A DNA stretch of 64,000 nucleotides from Burkholderia paludis (GTDB taxonomy: Bacteria > Pseudomonadota > Gammaproteobacteria > Burkholderiales > Burkholderiaceae): assembly GCF_000732615.1 (NCBI RefSeq), contig NZ_JPGL01000025.1, positions 1 to 64,000 of the forward strand, written 5' to 3'. The notes under the pieces were generated by a model. The model saw only the letters and a program-made list of their open reading frames with translations, had not been told where the DNA came from and made no database searches. This document shows, piece after piece, positions 52,803 through 61,744 of this stretch. The position numbers and the translations under genes are program-made. Positions within the stretch are counted from its first letter, which is position 1. Every line of letters begins with the position of its first letter.

Positions 52803-52843
52803 AGTATCGGGTTCCGCCGCCCGCAATCTCCAGAAGAATTCCG

Positions 52844-53767
52844 ATGAAGCCCGACGCCCGCAAGCACCTCCGCGCCAACCTGCTGATGCTCGCCGCCGCC
52901 GCGATATGGGGCTCGGCTTTCGTTGCGCAGCGATTGAGCCTCGACGTGATCGGGCCGTTCCTGTTCACCGGGCTGCGCTTCCTGCTCGGCGCGCTGGTGC
53001 TCGTGCCGCTGCTGAACTTCAACGCGGCATCGCGCGCCCAGCTCGCGGCGATCCGCCGCGAGCCGGCGCTGCTGCTGCCGGGCCTCGCGCTCGGCGGGCT
53101 GCTGGCGGTATCGATTTCGCTGCAGCAGATCGGCCTGCAGTACACGCGCATCGCCAACGCGGGCTTCATCAGCTCGCTGTACGTCGTGATCGTGCCGCTG
53201 ATGGGCGTATTCGCGCGACACCGGATCGGCGCCGGCACGTGGTTCGGCGCGCTGCTCGCGGCGATCGGCCTGTATTTCCTCAGCATCGACGAGCACTTCT
53301 CGGTGCTGTACGGCGACTGGTTCCAGCTCGCCGGCGCCGTGATCATCGCCGCGCACGTGATGGCCGTCGGTCATTTCGCGAAGCGCCACGATCCGCTCGT
53401 GCTGGCCTTCCTGCAGTTCGTCGTGTGCGGCGCGCTGTGCCTCGCGATCGGCCTCGCCGTCGAGCCGGTCAGCGTCGCGATGCTGCGCGGCGCGCTGCCG
53501 ACGCTGCTGTACGGCGGACTGCTGTCGGTCGGCGTCGGCTATACGCTGCAGGTCGTCGCGCAACGCGACGCGGCGCCCGCGCATGCGGCCGTGATCTTCA
53601 GCATGGAAGGCGTATTCGCGGCGATCGCCGGCTGGGCCGCGCTCGGCGAAACGCTGACGCTGCGCGCGCTCGTGGGTTGCGCGCTGATGCTGGCCGGCCT
53701 GCTCGCGTGCCAGTTGCTGCCGAACGGCGACGCACGGAAAAAGGACGAGGACGCGCTGCCGGCGTGA
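52844..53767 (+). CDS. DMT-superfamily (EamA) transporter
   Basis: 307-residue inner-membrane protein with ten helices in two EamA repeats: LLMLAAAAIWGSAFVAQRLS, FLFTGLRFLLGALVLVPLLN, TRIANAGFISSLYVVIVPLM, and in the second half AAPAHAAVIFSMEGVFAAIA then GWAALGETLTLRALVGCALM. Family members export amino acids, metabolites or drugs. The cargo is unknown. The start at 52844 is the first that gives the conserved N-terminus. It may share a transcript with the preceding LysR gene. Confidence 0.92.
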   Translation: MKPDARKHLRANLLMLAAAAIWGSAFVAQRLSLDVIGPFLFTGLRFLLGALVLVPLLNFNAASRAQLAAIRREPALLLPGLALGGLLAVSISLQQIGLQYTRIANAGFISSLYVVIVPLMGVFARHRIGAGTWFGALLAAIGLYFLSIDEHFSVLYGDWFQLAGAVIIAAHVMAVGHFAKRHDPLVLAFLQFVVCGALCLAIGLAVEPVSVAMLRGALPTLLYGGLLSVGVGYTLQVVAQRDAAPAHAAVIFSMEGVFAAIAGWAALGETLTLRALVGCALMLAGLLACQLLPNGDARKKDEDALPA

Positions 53768-53834
53768 CACGCACCGTCCCTATAATGGCGGTTCGCGTGA
53801 CTGCCACGCCAACCGCTTCCGACAGGCCAGCTCC

Positions 53835-54614
53835 GTGACGTCCACTTCCGTCGATCCCGCCGCCGACCTGCTGCGCGAACGCGCAGCGCACTACGCCGCC
53901 CAGGCGGCGCTGTTCCTGCGCGACCACGCGCTCTCCACCGCGTCGCACGACCTGCGCAGCCCGCTCAACGCCATGCACAGCTGGGCCTACGTGCTCGAGC
54001 GCCAGCTCGCCAACGCCGACCCCAACCTGCAGCGCGCGCTCGCGGGCATCCGGACCGGGATCGACCAGCAGGTCGCGCTGATCGACGACGTGCTCGACGC
54101 GCCGCGCGCGGAAACCCGCATGCTTGCCCTCGCGCGGCAGTCGTTCGCGCTGCGCGAGTTGCTCGACAACACGATCGCGCTCGTCCGCTTCGCGCTCGCC
54201 GATGCGCGTCAGGTCGCGCTCGACGCAACGCTGCCGGACGGCGAACCGGTGCTGACGGCCGATCGCGAACGCATCGCACAGGCGCTCTGGACGATGCTGA
54301 CGGCCGCCGTCGAGGCCAGCGCCGCCGGAAGCCGCGTGACGTTCGCGTGCACGCGCGACGGCGCGCGGTTCACCGCACGCGCCGCCTGCTTCGTGAACGC
54401 CGACGCGCTCGCCGATCCCGCACAACCGCACGCGTTCGAACCGTTCGCCCGGCGCGAGATGCTGCGCGAGCGCGACGCGAAGCGGATCGCCTGGACGCTC
54501 GCGCTCTGCCAGCGCGTCGCGCTCGCCCACGGCGGCGCGTTCTCGCACGACGCGTTCGCCGACGGCGCAACGGCCGCCATCGCGTTCTCCATCCCGGGCG
54601 AGGCGCCGGTGTAA
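53835..54614 (+). CDS. Small histidine-kinase-like protein with degenerate ATP-binding domain
   Basis: 259 residues from a GTG. A HisKA-type dimerisation helix carries the phospho-acceptor His in LSTASHDLRSPLNAMHSWAY. The following ~150 residues match the shape of a HATPase domain (PVLTADRERIAQALWTMLTA) but lack the usual N-box Asn, and no D-x-G-x-G is visible. There is no sensor, membrane or receiver domain, and no response-regulator gene is nearby. It may be a phosphotransfer protein, an inactive kinase or a regulator of another kinase. Confidence 0.7.
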   Translation: MTSTSVDPAADLLRERAAHYAAQAALFLRDHALSTASHDLRSPLNAMHSWAYVLERQLANADPNLQRALAGIRTGIDQQVALIDDVLDAPRAETRMLALARQSFALRELLDNTIALVRFALADARQVALDATLPDGEPVLTADRERIAQALWTMLTAAVEASAAGSRVTFACTRDGARFTARAACFVNADALADPAQPHAFEPFARREMLRERDAKRIAWTLALCQRVALAHGGAFSHDAFADGATAAIAFSIPGEAPV

Positions 54615-54690
54615 GCAATCGGCCGCCCAATACATTACGAATACCTTTCTGGCTCTATACTGATGAGCCTGTCATAACCGGAGCGATTCT

Positions 54691-56034
54691 TTGTTACAGA
54701 TCTTCGCGCTCATCGGCGCGTTGTTCCTGGTGGCCCTGAACGGGTTCTTCGTCGCGGCCGAATTCGGCCTCGTCAAACTGCGCGCCACGCGCGTCAAGAC
54801 ACTGGCCCGCAAGCACGGCCTGCGCGGCCGCATCCTCGGCATCGTGCACGGCCGGCTCGACGCGTATCTTTCCGCGTGCCAGCTCGGCATCACGCTTGCG
54901 TCGCTCGGCCTCGGCTGGGTCGGCGAACCGGCGTTCGCGCAACTGCTCGGCCCGCTGCTCGACCTGATCGGCGTGCAGTCCGAACGCGTCGTGCACCTGA
55001 TCTCGCTCGTGTTCGCGTTCTCGCTGATCTCGTTCCTGCACATCGTCGTCGGCGAGCTGGCGCCGAAATCGATGGCGATCCGCCAGTCCGAGAAGGTCGG
55101 CCTGTGGGTCGCGCTGCCGCTGTATGCGTTCTACTGGGCGATGTACCCGGCGATCTGGGTGCTCAACAACAGCGCCAACGCCGTGCTGCGGCTCGCGGGG
55201 CTGTCCGCCGACCACGGCAGCGACGCGCACTACTCGACCGACGAGCTGAAGCTGATCCTGCGCAGCCGCCGCAGCACGGCCGGCAGTGCCGCCCAGCCGG
55301 CGCGCGGCACGTACAGCAACGACGAGTGGAACACGCTTGCGCATTCGCTCGATTTCTCGTCGATGACCGTGTCGGACCTGATGCGGCCGGCCCATGAAAT
55401 GATCGGCCTGCGGCGCGACCTGCCGCTGCCCGACAACATGGAGATCGTCGCGCGGCACCGCTTCAGCCGCTATCCGCTGTTCGAGAATGCGTCGCGCGAA
55501 CAGGTAAGCGGGCTGATCCACCTGAAGGACCTGCTGCTCGCGCGTCACGCCGGCGCGGCGCTCGAGGACCTGTCCGACTACGTGCGCCCCGTGCAGTACG
55601 TGAAACCCGACACCCCGGCGCTCGACCTGTTCCGCCGCTTCCGCAAGGGCGCGCCGCACTTCGCGCTGGTCGGCAACAAGGGCGAGAAGCCGATCGGCTT
55701 CCTGACGCTCGACAACCTGCTCGGCGCGCTGGTCGGCCAGATCCACGACGAGTTCCGCCAGGGCGACGCCGACTGGAGCCGCCTCGACGACGGCACGCTG
55801 ATGGGCAAGGGCAGCCTGCCCGTCGTGTCGCTCGAACAGGCGCTCGGCATCGACATCGACGAAGGCCGCGCGGAATCGGTCGGCGGCCTCGTGATCCAGG
55901 CGCTCAACGACCTGCCGACCGAAGGGCAGCGCGTGTCGTTCGACCGCTTCGACGTCGTCGTGAAGAAGATGAACGGGCCGCGCATCGTGCTCGTGCGCGT
56001 CTATCCGAAGATCGCGAAAGAGGCCGACGAATGA
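54691..56034 (+). CDS. CNNM/CorC-type membrane protein (hemolysin family)
   Basis: 447-residue protein: an N-terminal CNNM (DUF21) membrane domain with about four helices (ALIGALFLVALNGFFVAAEF; SACQLGITLASLGLGWVGEP), then two CBS domains (LMRPAHEMIGLRRDLPLPDN; LDLFRRFRKGAPHFALVGNK) and a CorC/HlyC C-terminal domain (GLVIQALNDLPTEGQRVSFD). Related proteins export magnesium or cobalt; the hemolysin label is historical. The start is TTG at 54691, spaced correctly behind ggag. Confidence 0.93.
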   Translation: MLQIFALIGALFLVALNGFFVAAEFGLVKLRATRVKTLARKHGLRGRILGIVHGRLDAYLSACQLGITLASLGLGWVGEPAFAQLLGPLLDLIGVQSERVVHLISLVFAFSLISFLHIVVGELAPKSMAIRQSEKVGLWVALPLYAFYWAMYPAIWVLNNSANAVLRLAGLSADHGSDAHYSTDELKLILRSRRSTAGSAAQPARGTYSNDEWNTLAHSLDFSSMTVSDLMRPAHEMIGLRRDLPLPDNMEIVARHRFSRYPLFENASREQVSGLIHLKDLLLARHAGAALEDLSDYVRPVQYVKPDTPALDLFRRFRKGAPHFALVGNKGEKPIGFLTLDNLLGALVGQIHDEFRQGDADWSRLDDGTLMGKGSLPVVSLEQALGIDIDEGRAESVGGLVIQALNDLPTEGQRVSFDRFDVVVKKMNGPRIVLVRVYPKIAKEADE

Positions 56035-56056
56035 CGGCCCCGCTTCGCCGCGTGCG

Positions 56057-56641
56057 ATGACCGCCGCGCTGCCGCGCTGCTGCGTGATCACGCCGGAGCC
56101 AGCTTCCGCGTCGGCGGCCGATTGCGCGGCGTTCCTCGACCGGCTGGCCGACGTGCTCGCGCGCGGCGAGACGCTCGTGCAACTGCGCGTGAAATCACTC
56201 GACGCGGCCGCGTTCGCGGCGATCGCCGTCGCGGCACTCGCGCGCTGCCGCGCGGCCGGCGCCCACCTGATGCTGAACGGCCCGGTCGACGCGGCAGGCG
56301 TGATGCGGCTCGACGGCGCCGGCTGGCATCTCGACGGCACCGCGTTGCGCGCCGCCGCGCAGCGGCCGTTGCCGGCCGGACGATGGGTGTCCGCCGCATG
56401 CCATACAAGCGACGACCTGCTGCTGGCCGCGCGCGCCGGCGCGGACTTCGTCACGCTGTCGCCCGTGTTGCCGACGCTCAGCCATCCCGGCGCGCCGACG
56501 CTCGGCTGGACGCAATTCGACACGCTGGCCGCCCGGGCCGCGATGCCCGTCTTCGCGCTCGGCGGCATGACGCGCGCCCACCTCGACGACGCACGCCGTC
56601 ACGGCGCATACGGCATCGCGGGCATTCGCGGGTTCTGGTAG
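56057..56641 (+). CDS. ThiE/TenI-like thiamine phosphate synthase domain protein
   Basis: 194-residue TIM-barrel protein of the thiamine-phosphate-synthase superfamily: TLVQLRVKSLDAAAFAAIAV, VSAACHTSDDLLLAARAGAD, FVTLSPVLPTLSHPGAPTLG and VFALGGMTRAHLDDARRHGA. These match the ThiE-like domain usually fused behind MutT/Nudix proteins in beta-proteobacteria better than genuine ThiE. The usual ThiE NDR and DGVH-type diphosphate residues appear as LNGPVD and GAGWHLDG. It stands alone here, 22 bases after the CNNM-type gene. Activity in thiamine synthesis is doubtful. Confidence 0.82.
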   Translation: MTAALPRCCVITPEPASASAADCAAFLDRLADVLARGETLVQLRVKSLDAAAFAAIAVAALARCRAAGAHLMLNGPVDAAGVMRLDGAGWHLDGTALRAAAQRPLPAGRWVSAACHTSDDLLLAARAGADFVTLSPVLPTLSHPGAPTLGWTQFDTLAARAAMPVFALGGMTRAHLDDARRHGAYGIAGIRGFW

Positions 56642-56712
56642 CCAGGGGCTTTCGCGCGACGCGGCGGGAGACAGGCGCGCCCGACCGTCCGGACGCCTGC
56701 CCGCTCATCCCC

Positions 56713-58365
56713 TCATGCGTTCAGGTTCGGACGCGCCCCGCGCCACGCCCCGTCGTCGATGCGCCGCACATCGTGCGTGAGCGCATACCGGTTGACGTCG
56801 CCCGTCAGCCACGCAACGAGCGAATACGCCGGCAACGCGCCTTCGTCGACCCGGTCGCGCGCACGCGCCGGCGTCTCGAAGACGACCCGCCCACCCGGCG
56901 CGTCGAACGGCACCGCATCGGGCGACAGGTTCAACGCGATCGTCAGCGTCTCGTCGTCGGCGAGCCGCCATGACGCGAGCAACGCGTCGGCATCGCCGTC
57001 CCCGTCCGCCTTCAGCGCGCGCGCATCCTGCGGCCGGCAATCGGACAACCGCGGCGCGATCAGCTTCGCGCGCACCGCGAGCGCCGACTGCACGAAATGC
57101 GCGCGCTCGGCATCGCGCGCGGTTTCGTCGAAGATCAACGGAATCTGCGGCGTGAGCAGCGACAGCGCCAGCGCGGCCAGACCGGCCGCGTGCCCGCCGT
57201 TGCCGGGCCCGCCGTCGCGCCACGCGCCGTCGGACAGCACGAGCGACGTCAGCGAAAGCCCCGCCTCGGCGGCCATCCCTTCTCCCGGCGCGGCCGGCTG
57301 GAACGCCGCGCCGGCCGCGGTCAGCGCGCGGGCCAGCGTGTGGATCGACTGGTGCGTGGAAATGCCTTCATGCGCCGACGTGTCACGCCCGGTCAGGCGG
57401 TGCAGCGCGCGTTCGCCGCAACCGTTCCACTGCGCATCGAAATGGGTATCGGCAAGATGCGCCGGATGCCGCTCGCTGCCGAGCACGAGATGGATCAGCC
57501 GGTCGGCCGGCACGGCCGCGCGCACGCGGTCGGCGATCTCGCGCAGCCACGACACGCCGATGCGATCGGCTTCGCGCAGGCGCAGCCCGTCGCAACGATA
57601 TTCGTCGATCCAGTACAGCGCGTTGTCGCAGAAGAAATCGCAGACTTCCGGATGATCGAGCGCGAGCGGCGGCGCCTGCAGCGGATCGTCGCGCGTGTGG
57701 AAGAACGGCGCCGCATAGTGGCGCAGCGCATCGGTGCCGCTGCCGAAGCGCGCATAGTCGAGCTCGAGCAGCACCGCGAGACCGTAGCCGTGCGCGTCGT
57801 CGATCAGCGCCTTCAGCGCGTCGGGGCCGCCTTCGGACGCCAGCGGCGCGAACGGCAGGCTGTCGTGCGGCGACGCGAGCAGCTCCAGCGCGGTCACGCC
57901 GAGGCGGGCAAGCTGCGGCAGGCGGCGGCGCACGCCGGCGAAGCCGCCCACCGCGTGCGGGCGAATCGCGTAGAGCGCGATGTCTTCCCACGCGCGCCCG
58001 CGCCAGAACGTGTTGCGCCACGTGAACGCACGCGGATCGACGACTTCGCTCGGGCCGTTGAGCCCTTCGGGTTGCGAGCGCGATGCGGGATCGGGAATCG
58101 ACACGGCGTCGTCGAGGCGATAGCGGTAACGCACGCCCGCGCCGTAATCGGCAAAGACTTCGAACCAGTTCGGGCCGGCGGCCGTCATCGGCACGACCAC
58201 CGGGCCGTAGCCGGTATCGAGTTCGAGCTGAACCTGCGTGACGCCCGGCGCCCACACGCGAAAATGCGTGCGCGGCGTCGCGCAGAGCGCGCCGCAGGGC
58301 TGCGCGCCGAACGGCAGGCAATGGATGAAGTGCTGCGCATACGGATCGTGCGGACAATCGGACAT
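56713..58365 (-). CDS. TreZ-like GH13 protein lacking catalytic acids (probable pseudoenzyme)
   Basis: 550 residues resembling maltooligosyl-trehalose trehalohydrolase: an N-terminal carbohydrate-binding beta domain (THFRVWAPGVTQVQLELDTG), the region I stretch LPQLARLGVTALELLASPHD, then DEYRCDGLRLREADRIG and HFDAQWNGCGERALHRLTG. In TreZ the nucleophile Asp follows GLRL and the acid Glu lies in a L-E-N/S-D stretch before DAQW. Here those positions read Arg (GLRLR) and Gly (LVLGSER), and the N-H-D motif of the third acid is not recognisable. No treY, treS or glg genes are adjacent. The start at 58365 is best spaced behind gaggag; 58368 is possible. Confidence 0.8.
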   Translation of the reverse strand: MSDCPHDPYAQHFIHCLPFGAQPCGALCATPRTHFRVWAPGVTQVQLELDTGYGPVVVPMTAAGPNWFEVFADYGAGVRYRYRLDDAVSIPDPASRSQPEGLNGPSEVVDPRAFTWRNTFWRGRAWEDIALYAIRPHAVGGFAGVRRRLPQLARLGVTALELLASPHDSLPFAPLASEGGPDALKALIDDAHGYGLAVLLELDYARFGSGTDALRHYAAPFFHTRDDPLQAPPLALDHPEVCDFFCDNALYWIDEYRCDGLRLREADRIGVSWLREIADRVRAAVPADRLIHLVLGSERHPAHLADTHFDAQWNGCGERALHRLTGRDTSAHEGISTHQSIHTLARALTAAGAAFQPAAPGEGMAAEAGLSLTSLVLSDGAWRDGGPGNGGHAAGLAALALSLLTPQIPLIFDETARDAERAHFVQSALAVRAKLIAPRLSDCRPQDARALKADGDGDADALLASWRLADDETLTIALNLSPDAVPFDAPGGRVVFETPARARDRVDEGALPAYSLVAWLTGDVNRYALTHDVRRIDDGAWRGARPNLNA

Positions 58366-58671
58366 CATGCGCTCCTCGTGCGTGCCGGGCGGCATGGCCG
58401 CGCCAGCGGCGCGGCGCATCGGGGCCCGGCATGCGACGGCCAGGCGAGAGGGAGAAACGAGTATGCGCCGGATTCGCCCTCGCAATGTGGGGCACCCGGA
58501 CATTATTAAATACGAACAGACCCCTCGAAGCAGGCAGCCGCGCACCGTGCCGGCGAGGCGGGTAGCCGGCATACCGGGATGGCGGCTCGCCTTGTTGCCC
58601 CGGCCGTGCCCGCTTACGCTCGGTACGATGCGCGCGAACACGTCGTCCGCGCCCGACCCGAGGAGCCCGTC

Positions 58672-59379
58672 ATGTCCGTTCCCGCCAGCGCCGCGAAATT
58701 CGACCCGGCCCGCGCCCACGAATACGCCGAGCAATCGCGCATCGCGCTCGCCGGCTACGATGCCTGCCATGAACTCGCCGCGTGCATGCTCGCGTCGGCG
58801 ATCACTGCGCCCGATGCGCGGATCCTCGTCGCCGGCGCCGGCGGCACGGGACAGGAAATCTGCGTGGCGGCCGCGCTCGAGCCGGGCTGGCGGTTCACCG
58901 CCGTCGATCCGTCCGCGCCGATGCTCGCGCTTGCCCGCGCGAACGTCGAGGCGGCGGGCTTCGGCACGCGCACGGCGTTCGTCGAGGACGGCGTCGAGGC
59001 GTTGCCGGACACGGTCGCATTCGACGGCGCGACGCTGATCGGCGTGCTCCATCACGTCCCCGGCGACGATGCGAAGGACGCGCTGCTGCGCGCGATCGCA
59101 CGACGCCTGAAACCCGGCGCGCCGCTGGTGCTCGCCGGCAACCACCGCCGTTACGCGGACCACCCTCGCCTGCTCGATGCGTGGCAGCAGCGCTGGCGCA
59201 TGAAGGGCGCGTCGCCCGACGCCGTGCGCGCGCAACTCGCGAAGATCCTGCAGGGCGCCGATCCGCCCGCCTCCGAGGAAGCCGTGTTCGGACTGCTGCG
59301 CGATGCGGGCTTCGAGGCGCCACTGCGCTTTTTCGCGAGCCTGTTCTGGGGCGCATGGATCGCCGTGCGGCGCGCATGA
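58672..59379 (+). CDS. Class I SAM-dependent methyltransferase
   Basis: 235-residue methyltransferase. The SAM-binding motif I is ARILVAGAGGTGQEICVAAA, followed by FTAVDPSAPMLALARANVEA with the acidic ribose-binding residue. ATLIGVLHHVPGDD then fits motif IV. Substrate unknown. There is a good ribosome site (gaggag) 8 bases before the ATG at 58672. Divergent from the TreZ-like gene with about 300 bases between the starts. Confidence 0.9.
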   Translation: MSVPASAAKFDPARAHEYAEQSRIALAGYDACHELAACMLASAITAPDARILVAGAGGTGQEICVAAALEPGWRFTAVDPSAPMLALARANVEAAGFGTRTAFVEDGVEALPDTVAFDGATLIGVLHHVPGDDAKDALLRAIARRLKPGAPLVLAGNHRRYADHPRLLDAWQQRWRMKGASPDAVRAQLAKILQGADPPASEEAVFGLLRDAGFEAPLRFFASLFWGAWIAVRRA

Positions 59380-59467
59380 CGGATCGGCGCGGCGCACGAC
59401 AGGTTGTCGCACGGACGCCGTGCGCGCTGGGTATGATGTCGTTCCCGCCCCCACTTCCGGCGTCGCC

Positions 59468-60136
59468 ATGCTCACCGTCCATCACCTGAACAACTCGCGT
59501 TCGCAGCGCGTGCTCTGGCTGCTCGAGGAACTGGATGTGCCGTACGAGATCGTGCGCTACGAGCGCGATCCGAAAACGATGCTCGCGCCGCCCGCGTTGC
59601 GCGCGATCCATCCGCTCGGCAAATCGCCCGTCGTCACCGACGGCGGGCGCACGTTCGCCGAATCGGGGGCGATCGTCGAGTATCTGGTCGAGCGCTACGG
59701 CAACGGGCGCCTCGCGCCGCCGCCCGGCACGCCCGAGCGGTACGACTACACGTACTGGCTCCACTACGCGGAAGGGTCGGCGATGCCGCCGCTGCTGCTC
59801 AAGCTCGTCGCGCTGCGGATCGCGCACGCGCCGATGCCGTTCTTCGCGCGGCCGGTCGCGCGCAAGATCGCCGCGACGCTGCAGTCGAGCTTCGTCGATC
59901 CGCAGATCGCGCTGCATCTCGGCCACATCGACGACACGCTGAGCCGCACCGGCTGGTTCGTCGGCAACGACTTCAGCGCGGCCGACATCCAGATGAGCTT
60001 TCCGCTCGAAGCCGCGACCGCGCGCGGGGACGACGGCCGGCATCCGGCGATCGCGCGCTTTCTCGACACGATCCACGCGCGGCCCGCGTACCGGCGCGCG
60101 CTGGAGCGCGGCGGCCCGTACGAGCTGCTCAAATAG
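59468..60136 (+). CDS. Glutathione S-transferase family protein
   Basis: 222-residue GST. The N-terminal thioredoxin-like domain reads LTVHHLNNSRSQRVLWLLEE, where the Ser/Asn-Ser region acts as the glutathione-activating residue, then LGKSPVVTDGGRTFAESGAI with the cis-Pro and glutamate contacts. The helical C-terminal domain ends GNDFSAADIQMSFPLEAATA. It detoxifies electrophiles or hydroperoxides in the cytoplasm; the exact class is unclear. It follows the methyltransferase by about 90 bases. Confidence 0.93.
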   Translation: MLTVHHLNNSRSQRVLWLLEELDVPYEIVRYERDPKTMLAPPALRAIHPLGKSPVVTDGGRTFAESGAIVEYLVERYGNGRLAPPPGTPERYDYTYWLHYAEGSAMPPLLLKLVALRIAHAPMPFFARPVARKIAATLQSSFVDPQIALHLGHIDDTLSRTGWFVGNDFSAADIQMSFPLEAATARGDDGRHPAIARFLDTIHARPAYRRALERGGPYELLK

Positions 60137-60166
60137 CCCGGCGGGCGGCGCGGGCGCGGGCCCGGC

Positions 60167-60820
60167 TCAGCTCAGCAGGCCCGCCGCGACGTTGATCGAC
60201 AGCCCGAGCACGGCCATGTTGAAGTAGAACGACAGGATCGACTGCGCGAGCACCGCGCGCCGCGCGGAGCGGTTCGTCAGCGAGACGTCGGCCGTCTGCG
60301 ACGCAACCGCGAGCGTGAACGCGAAATACAGGAAATCCCAGTAATCGGGTTCGGGGTTCCGGTCCGGGAAGCGCAGCGCGCGATCGCTGCTCGGCGAGCC
60401 GTAGTAGAGCCGCGCGTAGTGCAGCGTGAAGATCGTCGGAATCAGGAACCATGCGCCGAACAGCGTCGCCCCCGTGATCGCGTAATGGCCGAGCCCCGCG
60501 CGGAAGCCGACGCTCTTGGCGGTCGCGAGCTCGATCGCGATCGCGGCCACGCTCGCGACGGTGGCGACGCAGATGACGGTCAGCACGGTGGTCGCGTTCT
60601 CGTCGTCGCGGATCGCGATCTCGCGCACCTTGTGATGGTGCGCGGTGACCATGCGCACCCACATCAGCGCGAGATACAGCCAGATCGCGCAATCCCAGCC
60701 GATCAGCGCACGCACGGTCGGACGCAGCGGAAGCGGCAGCAGCACCGCGCACAGCAAGCCGGCGGCGAACGCCGCGACCATGCGCGGGCGGTTACGCAAT
60801 ACCTGCGGATAAAACGTCAT
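60167..60820 (-). CDS. DUF1345 family membrane protein
   Basis: 217-residue inner-membrane protein with five or six helices. It matches DUF1345 by its [56 protein letters not shown] and [20 protein letters not shown] stretches. Function unknown. The start at 60820 ([15 protein letters not shown]) is preferred to 60913, whose extra residues have no family match. Convergent with the GST gene and divergent from the phosphatase gene. Confidence 0.9.
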   Translation of the reverse strand: MTFYPQVLRNRPRMVAAFAAGLLCAVLLPLPLRPTVRALIGWDCAIWLYLALMWVRMVTAHHHKVREIAIRDDENATTVLTVICVATVASVAAIAIELATAKSVGFRAGLGHYAITGATLFGAWFLIPTIFTLHYARLYYGSPSSDRALRFPDRNPEPDYWDFLYFAFTLAVASQTADVSLTNRSARRAVLAQSILSFYFNMAVLGLSINVAAGLLS

Positions 60821-60957
60821 CGTGTGATTCCGAAAGCGAATGGAAAGGATCCGGCCGGCGCGCGGACAACCCCGCCGCGCCGTACCGGCGGGTAGCGCCC
60901 CGATTATCGCCATTCCGGCATGACGTGACGATGGGCGCGAGCGCCTAAGATAACGGA

Positions 60958-61689
60958 ATGACCGCCACCGCCTCCCTCTGCCGCCATCCGGCGAATTCGG
61001 CCGGCCGCGACTTCGTCGTCGGCGACCTGCACGGCTGCGTGAACGTGCTGCGTGCGCTGCTGCGCGAGATCCGCTTCGATCCCGCGTGCGACCGGCTGTT
61101 CTCGGTCGGCGACCTCGTCGACCGCGGCCCCGAATCCGAAACCACGCTCGACCTGCTCGACCGCCCGTGGTGCCACGTCGTGCGCGGCAATCACGAGGAA
61201 GTGCTGAGCCTCGTGTCGCGCGGCAAGCTGTCGCCCGACGCGTGGCGCGGAATCGGCGGCGACTGGGGCGCCGACCTGGCGCCGGAGCGGCTGCACGCGC
61301 ATGCCGCGCGCGTCGACGCGCTGCCGCTGGTGCGCACGATCGGCGACGGCCCGGGGCGCTTCAACGTGCTCCACGCGGAATTCTTCGGCACGGACGCCGC
61401 GCTCGACACGGGCCGCTATGCGCCCGACGTGCGCGAGCGGCTGATCTGGGGCCGCGATCTCGTCCAGGGGCTCGCCGATCCGGCGCGGCAGGCCGGCCTG
61501 TCGCTGACCTGCACCGGGCACACGCCCGTGCGCGCGCCGCAGCGGATCGGCGCACAGTGGTTCATCGACACGGGCGCGTTCGCGCCGGCCGGGCGGCTCA
61601 CGCTCGCCGAGCCGCACACCGGACGCACGTGGTCGATGACGCAGGCCGAAGCGCGCGAACGCCACGCGAGCGACTGGCCGCTGCCTTAG
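60958..61689 (+). CDS. PPP-family metallophosphatase (PrpA/ApaH-like)
   Basis: 243-residue calcineurin-like phosphatase with all family metal motifs: [20 protein letters not shown] (GDxHG), [20 protein letters not shown] (GDxVDRG) and [16 protein letters not shown] (GNHE). His ligands occur later in [14 protein letters not shown] and [15 protein letters not shown]. It may be a Ser/Thr protein phosphatase or a diadenosine-tetraphosphatase-like enzyme. It is too short in the C-terminal part to be a canonical ApaH. Confidence 0.92.
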   Translation: MTATASLCRHPANSAGRDFVVGDLHGCVNVLRALLREIRFDPACDRLFSVGDLVDRGPESETTLDLLDRPWCHVVRGNHEEVLSLVSRGKLSPDAWRGIGGDWGADLAPERLHAHAARVDALPLVRTIGDGPGRFNVLHAEFFGTDAALDTGRYAPDVRERLIWGRDLVQGLADPARQAGLSLTCTGHTPVRAPQRIGAQWFIDTGAFAPAGRLTLAEPHTGRTWSMTQAEARERHASDWPLP

Positions 61690-61744
61690 GGCCGGCTCCG
61701 CCAATGACGGGCCGCCGGCCCGTTCATCCGGGCAACGGCCCCCC

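Noticed and set aside
58366..59475. Upstream extension of the TreZ-like frame to 920 codons
   Set aside because: The extra residues overlap a well-supported methyltransferase on the other strand and have no similarity to the family. A good ribosome site precedes 58365.
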